A stretch of 64,000 nucleotides of DNA. Origin: Termitidicoccus mucosus. Its GTDB lineage: Bacteria; Verrucomicrobiota; Verrucomicrobiia; Opitutales; Opitutaceae. Of the stretch, positions 44,501 through 52,354 are shown one piece after another (positions within the stretch are counted from its first letter, which is position 1; each line of letters starts with the position of its first letter). The translations under genes were made by a program, and so were the position numbers. The notes below the pieces were generated by a model. It had not been told where the DNA came from. It made no database searches and saw nothing but the letters and a program-made list of their open reading frames with translations. The stretch covers positions 5,568,501-5,632,500 of the forward strand of contig NZ_CP109796.1 of NCBI RefSeq assembly GCF_038725785.1. The letters are read 5' to 3'.

Positions 44501-44836
44501 AAGCTCCAAGCTGTGTCCCAGTCTGCGGCATTGCAAATGCGGGTTCCGGGTTACGACCGGGCGGTCGGGATGTTTCATCGTCGGTTCACCCGTGAAATTT
44601 CCCGGCAGGCGGCGGAGCGCTCGATCTTTTCACAAGTGGTCAAACACGTCCACCTGATGTACGGGCAACGGTGGCGCGTGATGCGCGAACAGGGACTTTC
44701 CGATGCCAGCGCCCTGCAGGCCACCTCGCACAATTTCGAGATCCCCCGCATGGAGTTCGTCGATCCGGAAGGACTCAACTGGAAGCGCTTGGAAGCCCGC
44801 CACCGCCTGCGTGAGTTGGAAGGAGGTCAGACATGA
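41501..44836 (+). CDS. HTH-HipA (YjjJ-like) kinase fused to a large helical C-terminal region
   Basis: 1111 residues. Residues 20-60 form an HTH (ATALEIAEEFGVSRPTVSRL). Residues about 70-460 are a HipA-type Ser/Thr kinase with the N-subdomain and P-loop-like FGSSAGGEQPKFACWVMDEG, VIVKFSP (ATP-binding Lys), the catalytic loop GTLIGNSDMHFGNLSLWW (Asp and Asn) and LAPIYDMLPM in place of DFG. All kinase residues I can check are present. This half resembles the YjjJ branch of HipA proteins, which are about 440 residues. Residues 480-1111 are unlike any HipA: a mostly helical, Trp- and Arg-rich repeat-like region (SNLNLAPVVRDLLDG-type start, WLRASASKSEAVQAAVAALD, LATHLLLSADTTARQIGLFI). The stop overlaps the next gene. 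Probable toxin or sensor-effector kinase of a two-gene defence or toxin system. Confidence 0.85.
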   Translation: MPRNRNQEFAKLRAFLAACGEATALEIAEEFGVSRPTVSRLLASLGDEVTMIGAARQARYSLRRELGKIGREWPLFRVDEQGAVNPAGTLQAVQNGFRLSPVPPILRKDYGDGFFADFPFIFADVQPQGFLGRVQARQVAASLGVPVDPREWTSAHILAYLVTSGHDIPGNLVVGAEMAEQIRRAGTGVIADDLHTIIDHKEREVRYPELADRIIRGETFGSSAGGEQPKFACWVMDEGNLPRAVIVKFSPDTKSATETGQRWADLLLAEFHALEILRANGIVTPVARIVDAGFRRFLEITRYDRIGGRGRRGLISLANVEAGLLDGKINTWVDAARQMEADGLLNGADAQTICRLWCFGTLIGNSDMHFGNLSLWWHDKAPLALAPIYDMLPMIFAPSTQGEIVERPFPIPNRDAAPAEDWAVATRWAVAFWSAVVADLRFSETFRGLAANALERVSAPVEAVQAPPAVGDGGAFASFAIRFPHVAQALTDQKKKTNLRLEPDPEGRAELRRELQKINSTNLNLAPVVRDLLDGRLEPAEFADFGLRSYLYLGTGDAVRAFAGQMWADVLGQWDEADRKAFLQAIIGRRQDIFEALDFVAESFRRVPFTAEVMRPWLAHARERLGNDLYQRGYWRSVENFVAHSPEEAVRVVAQWLDGRPSDLELGILSRVLAWLRASASKSEAVQAAVAALDARVRAKGRSDWRAVYLDSFALITNAPVLTEKCALELRDEIAGEGAAELTAWCHVLCSIALADRFSWPWVRREMLAAAETVTPDGKYWLVVASTSAWEQTGDTGEMTRRDWEQVLTATLPFETKHKGLWNRLESFLRDVSERTPERIIPLVDAIIAKAGPVWLAVMSETEAESFLANLRTRELHESLATHLLLSADTTARQIGLFIFARTFVPRLAPEALAAAGPAKQEIIFREAQATIIDATALGRLHISLAQVVGGWEAVRQEDFQAEVVHQALSTSAYRDTIGDAVAVWPKFRDVLAKVEDLWKKLQAVSQSAALQMRVPGYDRAVGMFHRRFTREISRQAAERSIFSQVVKHVHLMYGQRWRVMREQGLSDASALQATSHNFEIPRMEFVDPEGLNWKRLEARHRLRELEGGQT

Positions 44837-46653
44837 ACCCGGAGCTGACCAAGACTTTCATTCAGCACTACATTGAGAGCCTCCACGAACGGACGCGGGA
44901 TGAGAAGGCCGGTGCCAAGTGGGGATTCGACTGGATCATCTATAACTTGGGACTCGCGCTTTACGGCAAGCCGGTGCGGCTACCGTTCAGGCGGGGCGAG
45001 GAAGGGGATTACGCAAAGACGAAGACCGAGTCCGAGCAGGGCGTGGACCTTTCCTTCCTCAGCGAGGATGAACAGAAGTTGACGATCTTCGTCCTGAAAA
45101 AGGTGCCTCTCACCAATCGCAATTGGACGGACGCGGATTTTGATCGCGACCTCCGGATGGCGATGAACCCCGACCTCAAGAGCCCGCATCTCGTCAAGAT
45201 TCGACAGGTGGAGGTCATTCTCGCATACAACAAGGACGAGGACCAAAACGGCCTTCGCGCCTACGAACTTTTCGTGGATAACGCGTCAAAGACGCTGGGG
45301 GGCGGCGCGACCCTGAGTTTCGCGCGGTGGAACCTGTCGGATCTCGTCTCGCTCACCTTGCAGCACCTGCTGAGTCCGGCACTCGTGCCTCAGAAGTTCT
45401 TCGGCCAACTCAATTATCTCTGCGCCCAAACGGCGGAGTTTCGCCATGGATCCGATGAATGGGAGCAGCAGCTTCTCCCGGCGTGGAAGCGTCTCCTTTC
45501 GGACCTCTTGGAGGAAGGCGAGATCGACCGCGCGGTCCCACTCGTGCCCGTGGTCCTGCTGATCGTCCGGCAGCAGGCCCGCGACAACCGCTCAATCCGC
45601 ACGGGGATGTTCGACCTCACGGAGTGGGCGGCGATTTCCCTGTGGCGCGCCGCCGCGAAGCATGAATCGATCAAGAACCCCGTCGTCCGATTTTGGCTGC
45701 GGTTTTATCTGTTGGAGCTGCGCAGCTTCTATGAGGAGCAGATGCCTTTCCTGAGCACCCCGCAATCGATTGATCAGGTGACGCAGGGAAGTTTTGTAGG
45801 CACCATCGCCGCCTCCTACTTGGGCTATTGGCATGCTGGGCGGCTGGGCCTTCTCGCGCTCGGACTCGCCGAAGTCCTGCCGGATGCAACCCCGGAGGCG
45901 AAATCGGAGAAGGAGGCGCTCCTTCAGGAGGTTGCCCGCTGGATGGAGCAACTGATCCAGGCGAACACCTGCCTCTACCGACCGTTCCTCGATATTCAAC
46001 ACATCGAGGTGTTCCTCATCTTCCTCGTATTTTTACAAACCCATCGCCTGCTGTCGCTTGAGCGCTTCCTGTTGGAACTGGTCAACCGCCTCTATCTGCG
46101 CCGCATTGCTAATCGCGATCTCCCGTTTATCGACGCACACAACTCGCTGGAGAACGTGTTCGAGCAGGTGGCGACAAAGCCGGCGGCCCCGGTGGTAACG
46201 ACTTCGAGTTCGTTCTTTGTCCTCATGCTGCTGGAGTTGAGCTGCGCCTTGCCCAGCCACGAAACGCTCCTCGCGCTGATCCACCGTCGTCTGGTCTTGG
46301 GTGCGTTCGACGAGGGCGACCCGGGGGGCAACGAGCCGCTGGATCTCATTTCGTGGATTGCGCCCGCGGACTGGGATCCGCGCATTTTCAGCGGCCAGCT
46401 CAACGAGGACGGCGAGTCTATCTCCACCCGACCTTTCTCGGATTCACGCGAGGCGACGGGCCGGGAGTTGTTCGAGGCCGTGCAGAAATTCGTTCAACTC
46501 ACCCGGCAGCACTCGAAGGTTCAGTTCGTCCGCAACACTCCGATTGCCGCCCTCATGCTTGCCAGTCTGCGCTACGGTTCCCCCGTTCCGCCGGAACTTT
46601 GGAGAGCGGTTGTTTTCCCCGAATCACCGCCCGCGCCCACCCCTGCTCCATAA
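44833..46653 (+). CDS. Uncharacterised partner protein with degenerate PD-(D/E)XK-like N-terminus
   Basis: 606 residues. It begins at ATG 44833 inside the upstream stop (ATGA), behind a strong ribosome-binding site (GGAAGGAGG), so it is coupled to the HipA-fusion gene. The N-terminal 170 residues look like a restriction-nuclease fold: WGFDWIIYNLGLALYG, EQGVDLSFLSEDEQKLTIFV, LKKVPLTNRNWTDADFDRDL and VEVILAYNKDEDQNGLRAYE. The Asp of GVD and the Lys of VLKK are placed as in D...(E/Q)xK, but the acidic residue before the Lys is Val, so it is probably inactive or binding-only. The rest is helical (LLELRSFYEEQMPFLSTPQ, RFLLELVNRLYLRRIANRDL) without known domains. No signal peptide. Function unknown. 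Confidence 0.82.
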   Translation: MNPELTKTFIQHYIESLHERTRDEKAGAKWGFDWIIYNLGLALYGKPVRLPFRRGEEGDYAKTKTESEQGVDLSFLSEDEQKLTIFVLKKVPLTNRNWTDADFDRDLRMAMNPDLKSPHLVKIRQVEVILAYNKDEDQNGLRAYELFVDNASKTLGGGATLSFARWNLSDLVSLTLQHLLSPALVPQKFFGQLNYLCAQTAEFRHGSDEWEQQLLPAWKRLLSDLLEEGEIDRAVPLVPVVLLIVRQQARDNRSIRTGMFDLTEWAAISLWRAAAKHESIKNPVVRFWLRFYLLELRSFYEEQMPFLSTPQSIDQVTQGSFVGTIAASYLGYWHAGRLGLLALGLAEVLPDATPEAKSEKEALLQEVARWMEQLIQANTCLYRPFLDIQHIEVFLIFLVFLQTHRLLSLERFLLELVNRLYLRRIANRDLPFIDAHNSLENVFEQVATKPAAPVVTTSSSFFVLMLLELSCALPSHETLLALIHRRLVLGAFDEGDPGGNEPLDLISWIAPADWDPRIFSGQLNEDGESISTRPFSDSREATGRELFEAVQKFVQLTRQHSKVQFVRNTPIAALMLASLRYGSPVPPELWRAVVFPESPPAPTPAP

Positions 46654-46812
46654 GCCGGAATCCATCGGCGCGCTGAGATTTCCACGACGCCAGAATGGCT
46701 CTCGTCCGAGAAACAAAGGCATGTCTGAGAATCACATCCCCCGAGTTCGACGGTCTGAGTGCAATCGGAATCGTCGAATACCCGTTCTCCTCTGTCTGCT
46801 ATCTTTCGATGT

Positions 46813-47956
46813 CGTCATTAACCCGACTTCCGCAACTGGAGGGTTTTTGAAGGGTTACTGTGTTGATTTGCAATGGGTTGCGACAAAAGGTCGGCCCTAC
46901 ATCGGATTTTGCGGGGAGTGGATTTTGGGCGGGGCTTGCGGGGGCAGTTGCATGCCGAGTTGGGCAAGCAGCAGTTGTGCGTCCTTGTCGGGTTCGGTGC
47001 GGCGGAGCATGTGCAACTCTCTTCCGTCGGTGGTGACCACCAGCGCGATGACCACTTGCACGCAGTCTGAACGCCGGTCGCGCGAGTAGCCGAAGCGGCG
47101 CGGGTCTGTTTCGCCTTGCGGCACGTCGCACTCAAAGTAGGTGCTCGTCAGGTCGTAGAGCAATACGTCGTAGCGCGCGTCGAACAGTTCAGCCCAACGT
47201 TCGCGCAGGTGCGCGAAGAGCGTTTCCTTGTGCACGAGCAACAGGTCGTGGCAGCGATACAGCGTGTCGTCCTGCGCCGCGCGTTCGTCCAGGCCCAGGA
47301 GCGCATCGAGCGCGCTGGCGCGGAACCACTCGCGGTGCAAACGCCATTCCGCACCGGGCGAGAGCAGCCGGTAGATGACCAGTGTGCGCAGGACTTTTTC
47401 CCATTCGGTGCCTTCCCGCGTGCCGCCCAACCGCGGCGCAAAAAATGTATCCAGTTTCAAACTGCGCCACAGTTCGTCGGCCAGCCAGCACGCGCCCCAT
47501 TGGCGCGGGCGTTCCAGCCGCAAGGCGTCGAGCTTGATTTGCACCACCGCCTCCGGGTCGGCGTGAGCAGGCGCGGCGCGGTCCGCGGGAAACAACGCCA
47601 TCTGGCGATGCTTCCCGCTGCGCGGGTCGAAGACTGCCAGCGTGCGCTCCCACCCCGCCTGCTGGCAGTCGTTGAGCTCCCCGAGATACAGCACGTGCCG
47701 CTGCGCAACCTTTTTCCCGTAACGGCAGCTCTCCACCACCGACCAGCTGCGGTGCTCTTTCCCGTCCTTGCGGCGCGTGCGACACTTCAAATACATGCCG
47801 CCAAGTTTATACAATCTGCCGTCCCTTTGATAGAGGGTAGGTCGGCCCTACACGCACTTTTGCAAAAACGACCGCTACTCATCAATGACTTGCACCCCCA
47901 TACACCTCAAAAATAACTCCTTTTACCCGCCAGTTGCGGAAGTCGGGTTAATGACG
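46813..47956 (-). mobile_element. Short IS1634-type deletion derivative with near-perfect inverted repeats
   Basis: The ends are CGTCATTAACCCGACTTCCG followed by CAACTGG at 46813 and its reverse complement ending at 47956, one mismatch in about 31 bases. The element is 1144 bp, about half of a full IS1634-type element, and carries only an internally deleted transposase. Intact ends would let it move if a full relative supplied transposase. GGTCGGCCCTACA appears in direct orientation near both ends (46891 and 47841), like the CGGCACTACATT pair in the element at 7243. No target duplication seen. Confidence 0.8.
46897..47814 (-). pseudogene. IS1634-type transposase with large internal deletion
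   Basis: A 305-residue frame. The N-terminal part is normal: MYLKCRTRRKDGKEHRSWSV, VESCRYGKKVAQRHVLYLGE, then YDVLLYDLTSTYFECDVPQG (first DDE Asp) and GYSRDRRSDCVQVVIALVVT. At TTDGRELHMLRRTEPDKDAQ it jumps straight to the C-terminal tail (LLLAQLGMQLP), skipping about 250 residues that should carry the second Asp and the catalytic Glu. The frame is kept across the deletion, but the enzyme cannot be active. Confidence 0.8.
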
Positions 47957-48095
47957 CGGACGTTCGCAACCACTCCTTTTGGGAGATCCTGCGCAGCGAA
48001 ATTAAGCGCACCTCCGCCTCACCCAATTCCGGTGAAAACCACATCTAGTATCCAATCCTCTGAATTTCGAATCATGAATAACTTGGAACCGCATT

Positions 48096-48173
48096 AGGAG
48101 TTCTCGGCTGCGACTTGATTGCCTGCGCTGCCCCTTGACCGCCGTGGATTTTTGGCGACTACCGGAGTGTGTT
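48096..48173. repeat. 80-bp direct repeat, copy 1
   Basis: AGGAGTTCTCGGCTGCGACT and the following bases through GACCGCCGTGGATTTTT and GCGACTACCGG recur at 57233-57315 with about 8 mismatches in 82 (around 90 percent). No coding sense seen. The copies lie 9.1 kb apart and enclose the ParB-like gene, the AT-rich defence block, the IS nest and the AbiE pair. Confidence 0.8.
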
Positions 48174-48402
48174 CCTTGGAAACAAAAAATTGGGAGAGTG
48201 CCTGTGTATCACCTCCGCAGATGACACACAGAGAGCTTGTGTTTACAGATACGAAAAGCTGTCATTTCAGCATGGAAGAAGCGATCCCCATAATAAGTAC
48301 CCGATCCCCCTTTTCTGTCGATTCTGCTGATATTGACGCGGCATTGTTTGCTCCGGGTCCCAAACGCCCGCGTGATAAATGGGTACCTGATTTGATGCGA
48401 AA

Positions 48403-48918
48403 TTGGAGAAACAGTCCCAATCCTCACTTCGCATCCCTGCGCGCGCAGCTCTTTCGCTTTCGCTGCCGCCAACCCCAAGGTCTGGTCTCATTAATCTTCT
48501 AAACGGGCATGGAATTCACGAAATGGTTGCCCCTATTCATTGGACGTTTTGCGCACTTTTGGAATCAGAGACAGCGTCACCGAGTGATGCTGTTACGGTC
48601 GTTCCACTTGCTCGTATTCTTAGCCATGTATGGCAGCCTGTTCGTCTTGAAAGAATCTTTTCATTTCCAAAAAAATCCAAGCCGCCGCCGGTGCACCTTG
48701 AACAGGTCGAATTCCACGGAGAATTCTTCTATAGTGTCTCCGATGGCAACCATCGCTGCGAGGCTGCAAAAATGCGAGGAAATAAAACTATCTCCGCCAT
48801 TATCGAATCAGCCACCGTAGTTAGGCCAGAAAATTGGCGAGTAACAGCTCGAGGACTTCGCAATATCAAAACTGGAAAATATCTGGTGAGGAGTATTGAG
48901 ATTCGAGCAGCCGCATAA
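48403..48918 (+). CDS. ParB-like nuclease-domain protein
   Basis: 171 residues if begun at ATG 48403; the true start is uncertain. The recognisable part is the second half: ARILSHVWQPVRLERIFSFP, then VHLEQVEFHGEFFYSVSDGN and HRCEAAKMRGNKTISAIIES. V.L..v.f.......V.DGNHR..AA...G...I.A.I is the core of the ParB/Srx fold as found in small stand-alone ParB-like proteins on mobile elements. Upstream an overlapping frame from ATG 48221 (MTHRELVFTDTKSCHFSMEE) also looks protein-like and may be its displaced N-terminus after a frameshift or a separate small gene. Role unknown. Confidence 0.6.
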   Translation: MEKQSQSSLRIPARAALSLSLPPTPRSGLINLLNGHGIHEMVAPIHWTFCALLESETASPSDAVTVVPLARILSHVWQPVRLERIFSFPKKSKPPPVHLEQVEFHGEFFYSVSDGNHRCEAAKMRGNKTISAIIESATVVRPENWRVTARGLRNIKTGKYLVRSIEIRAAA

Positions 48919-49045
48919 TGGCTTGGCATCAGAAAAATATGACGAATGAGATGCACACACACCTCTCCAAACCGAGCATGCCCGATTCACGCCTTTTCCA
49001 CGGCGCATCGAGTCAAAGGCGGGCGGAGCAGATGCGACGCACACC

Positions 49046-49084
49046 AAGGTGGAACGCCGCGCCGGTCGCGCGGCGTTCCACCTT
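49046..49084. repeat. Perfect 17-bp inverted repeat with 5-base loop
   Basis: AAGGTGGAACGCCGCGC, loop CGGTC, then the exact complement. It is GC-rich, lacks a following U-run and sits in a 225-base gap after the ParB-like gene at the edge of the AT-rich block. It could be a cruciform-type recombination site, a transposon end remnant or an RNA structure. Confidence 0.6.
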
Positions 49085-49144
49085 GACGATGCGCTACACT
49101 TGGGAAACAAGCGGCGGGCAGACGTTCTTTGCCGTTAGCCTCCA

Positions 49145-49621
49145 TTACACATGTAAAGACAGCTCCCAAGAATACTTGAGGTGCACCTGAAAAATCAATC
49201 TACTCACCAGTCCAATCGCTAGGAGGAGGCGGATTTTTTCACGTTCCATCGCGTTGTTTATAACTTCCTTTGCTATGTATTTGGAAAGCACCTTTGCACC
49301 TTCGGCGGCTTTACGTGTGCGCAAGTATAATTGCGCACACAAAAGGCGCATAAATTACAATTTATTCTTGAAGCACTTTTTGGTATTTGTTATATTTACC
49401 ACCAATGTCGGCCCAATATGGCTTTCCATATCTTGAAGCATTGCATCAAGCTTGGAATCTTGACCAAAAAAATAGTCGTCTTTGCACTGGTCTTTAATTG
49501 TCCCCGCTCCAATAAAACGGCATGGAGATATTTGCATTATAGAAATCAACTCAGTTTCATGAATGCCAAATTGACTAAGATAAAGCTGTGGGACAAAGTA
49601 CTGTTGCTTATTTTTTGCCAT
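49145..49621 (-). pseudogene. DUF4238-family gene, frameshifted and truncated
   Basis: From ATG 49621 the frame reads MAKNKQQYFVPQLYLSQFGI, then HETELISIMQISPCRFIGAG and FFGQDSKLDAMLQDMESHIG, ending at 49355. K.QHFVP.FYL..FS and the later IE..IGP are hallmarks of DUF4238 proteins (unknown function, often in defence-like loci). A second frame just downstream, 49145-49351, continues with MRLLCAQLYLRTRKAAEGAK, matching the family's R-T-R helix, so one frameshift near 49353 splits the gene. It is also shorter than the usual 250-300 residues. AT-rich compared with the surroundings. Confidence 0.65.
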
Positions 49622-49760
49622 ACTGCTGTTGATTATTGTAGCAGCGTTATAGGTAAAATAAATTACAAGGCATGTATTTGTATAGTTTGCAATTTCAATC
49701 ACACGTCCGAGAACCATAAAGGAAATATCCACAACTAGAAAATGTTTTGCTACAATCTTA

Positions 49761-50590
49761 TCAGTATGCATATTTTTTCAGCCTTTGATACCTTGTATCT
49801 TTATCCAAATCAGGGCTTTTTTTGGTAATCGCATTAAGACAATTACGTAAATCGAGAGAATCACGCCAAGAGGGCTCTCCAATAATAGAATCCAGTAAAT
49901 CGAGTGCTGGATTAGGAAGATTTTGGAATAAACCCGATTTATCCAATTTGCTTAAAATTATCCCTGGATATCTGATTTCTTGTAACCAATCTTCGACAGC
50001 ATTCAAGGCACTAGAAAATTCATTTGCTGCGGCAATGCTCAACCGCGTCAAGGAGACGCTTACTTTATCTGTCATATTATTGCGCGATTTAGGCCACAGT
50101 TTTTCCAAAAAGGCATAATGCGGTTAGTCCAGTAGTTTTCCTGTTGTCCTGCACTTTCAAGTGCCATTACAAGGGCTTGAGCAACTTCTTCAACGCCTTC
50201 TGTTGGCAAGGCATTGATTGTTTTCTGCAACTCTAAAATAGTGTAAGTTTCTGATAGTTCTAACGCTGTCCGAGTTAGAATTATTGCATATTGCCCTCCA
50301 TATTTACCGAGTTCATTGTAATGCTGCACCGTTTTAAGAAATTGAGATTTGAACGCAGGCGCTGCAAATAGAGTTCGATAGAGTCGGGCGAACCGCAGAA
50401 ATCCTATCCACGATTCTTTTGCCCTATTGTGACTCCTGCTCCAATCGAACAAAGGCAGTAAATAGTTTTCTGTCCATTCACGATCAATTCGATACAAGGA
50501 GATCAATCGCGATGCCAGCATCACTCGTGGGGTTGCCCCATCTTCACGTTTCTCCCGCATCGCGAAGAACCAGCGTGTAAACGCGCTCAA
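49761..50590 (-). pseudogene. DUF4020 C-terminal part of a SIR2-type defence protein, N-truncated and frameshifted
   Basis: Two frames join. The first, 50072-50590, reads ASRLISLYRIDREWTENYLL, PLFDWSRSHNRAKESWIGFL and RTALELSETYTILELQKTIN to FWKNCGLNRAII and stop. The second, 49761-50108, takes up KLWPKSRNNMTDKVSVSLTR, LSIAAANEFSSALNAVEDWL and ends YQRLKKYAY. Joined at FWK/KLWPKSRN by restoring one base in a TTTTTGGAAAAACTG run, this is the DUF4020 region I know from the C-terminus of SIR2-type anti-phage proteins (HLLPLFDW...FW...WPKSRD...RY.RL..YA). The several-hundred-residue N-terminus with the SIR2 domain is absent: the DUF4062 gene overlaps its beginning. Confidence 0.7.
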
Positions 50591-51629
50591 GGTCCTTTTT
50601 TGTAAGATCTTTTAATGAGACAAACGGTTTTCGAATGCGAAGGCGCTGAGCAATTTCAGGATAGTAGACCTCCTTTTGCTTCTGCATATTTGTCATCGCG
50701 GCCTTTATCGCGACAATTCGACTCCGCCTCCATTCTTCCGGCAATTTAGTTTTCAAGCGACGCTTCAGAATTGCGCGTTGCTCTATAAACCAATCGTGCG
50801 CTCCAGTCATTTTTTCCGATGCCAACTCTTCTCGCTTATCTATATCAAATCGATTTTTGAACCGTTCCGACCACATCGCAAAGGCCTGCTTTCGGGCCAT
50901 GCCTACTGTTGATTCGACCAGTTCCTCAATCCATAGCTGAATTTGGCGTAAGTCAGACGGTGAAACAGATCCTTCTCTTCGTTCAATGATATTCTTTATT
51001 GCAGGGGGATTCTGGAAAAATGAAACATCTCCTCCAGCTTGTATATTGTGGTTACCGTGAATTGTCTGATTGGCCGCTTCCGAAGCTTTAGGTTGCGATA
51101 TGCTAGTCGGTGCCGAACGGAAATCCATCAGCGCATGAGCAAGGTGTCGTTCGAATTCTTTTTTAAAAAATGCGTGCGATGCAAAATTCCAGCACAATCC
51201 CTCGAAATTAGTGCGAAGATTTTGTCGGAATTGCCACAGTAGATCAAATTGCGCTTGGTTAATTGATCCAGCTATTGCTTCTCGGTCCGAAAAATAGACC
51301 ATAGCTTTCTTTCCAAGCCTAGTTGCCCGGCGAATTTCTTCCTCCGTGCCAGATCCGGCAATACCAGTTGGAGATCCAAATCGCCGCCAAAAAATTGCCA
51401 CAATAATATCCGAATTATCAATTATCTGACTGTTGATGATGGCTTGCGGGCGATCTCCCATCTCTGGATGGGCATCCGAACTCCAGTGTTTGTCGTGCAC
51501 CCATAAACTGTATCCCTCACTGTGATTACGATTCCATTGATTTACAACCTCGCGCCCAATTTCAATCTCTTTGAGAACATCACTTGGGCCACAAAAGGAT
51601 AGTCTAATAAGATTAATGGAGGTTGGCAT
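50544..51629 (-). CDS. DUF4062-domain protein of a defence-type locus
   Basis: 361 residues. The N-terminus INLIRLSFCGPSDVLKEIEI, GREVVNQWNRNHSEGYSLWV, then PQAIINSQIIDNSDIIVAIF and WRRFGSPTGIAGSGTEEEIR is a DUF4062-type Rossmann-like domain, related in fold to TIR and nucleoside-deoxyribosyltransferase domains that sense or cleave nucleotides in defence systems. A linker with ANQTIHGNHNIQAGGDVSFF follows, then a charged helical C-terminus ending at the border with the DUF4020 relic. It is AT-rich relative to the island, suggesting separate acquisition. The gene appears intact, but the abrupt overlap with the DUF4020 relic means its C-terminus may be chimeric. The promoter should lie in 51630-51779. 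Confidence 0.75.
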   Translation of the reverse strand: MPTSINLIRLSFCGPSDVLKEIEIGREVVNQWNRNHSEGYSLWVHDKHWSSDAHPEMGDRPQAIINSQIIDNSDIIVAIFWRRFGSPTGIAGSGTEEEIRRATRLGKKAMVYFSDREAIAGSINQAQFDLLWQFRQNLRTNFEGLCWNFASHAFFKKEFERHLAHALMDFRSAPTSISQPKASEAANQTIHGNHNIQAGGDVSFFQNPPAIKNIIERREGSVSPSDLRQIQLWIEELVESTVGMARKQAFAMWSERFKNRFDIDKREELASEKMTGAHDWFIEQRAILKRRLKTKLPEEWRRSRIVAIKAAMTNMQKQKEVYYPEIAQRLRIRKPFVSLKDLTKKDLERVYTLVLRDAGET

Positions 51630-51779
51630 GGTAATGACAGAACAATTGCTACTTTTGAAAGAGTGGGCCGTCCAGACGAAAACCCTGCCGTAGCTTGCAG
51701 TTATTGATGGCTCAGCCGTTTGCTAAGCCACATCGCAGTCATACGCCTCAAATGCGACTGAGTCCGACAACAGAGTATG

Positions 51780-51995
51780 GTAAGCGACCGTTCGGGTACC
51801 CCGTAGTCGAGAGAGGAGGTGGGTACTAGATTTGAGGAATGATGCAAGTGGAAGCCGAGTTGATGACAGGCCGCGAGACCGGAAGAGGCGGCGGCGACTG
51901 ACGAGGGAGCGTCGATCGGAGGTGGTGAAGGAATATCGAGCAGAGCAAGAGCAGGCTGACGCAGGCGGAGTTTGCGAGAAGAAACGGTTTGGTCT
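51780..51995 (+). mobile_element. Left end and TnpA remnant of an IS66-family element
   Basis: GTAAGCGACCGTTCGGGTAC at 51780 has the GTAAGCG start of IS66-family terminal repeats. From about 51871 the frame reads RRRRLTRERRSEVVKEYRA, then after a one-base shift AGLTQAEFARRNGLVY and stop, the HTH of the IS66 accessory protein TnpA (SGLTQAEFARRNGL). The rest of the element, apart from a TnpC scrap at 55232, has been displaced by the IS110 gene and the group II intron. Nothing else assignable between 51996 and 52354. Confidence 0.55.
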
Positions 51996-52354
51996 ACTAG
52001 CCCGACGGCCGGTGGGCGCAGCCCGTCGGGGAGGAGGAAGTGGTGGTGGAGCCGCCTTCCATGAGAAGGCGTGTCGAGGGTAATATATAAAAAGGTTCAC
52101 CTTTTTTGAAGATCTGGCTTGGGGCTGGCGGCTTTTCCCGATGGTCAGGCTTCCATACGCACTCGGAGTGGCGGCGTCAATCGGCCGCGCGGTGCAGGGA
52201 GGAATCCAAGGTGCTCGAGAAAAAGGCGGCCCTGCTTACTGATTAGCGCGTTGAGCGGTGACGCCCACGCTGGCGCCAGATCGCAGTGGCCAAAGGGATC
52301 AGACCTGGGTTGTGACGGGAAGAAAGTTGAAGTTGCGGGAGTGGAACGGGGGAC

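Noticed and set aside
49046..49140. Integron attC-like site suggested by the palindrome and nearby GTTAGCC
   Set aside because: The core does not match GTTRRRY/RYYYAAC pairing, the stem lacks attC bulges and there is no integron integrase.
51832..52083. 83-codon basic frame on the plus strand
   Set aside because: Only its first part is real (IS66 TnpA HTH); the rest is out of frame.
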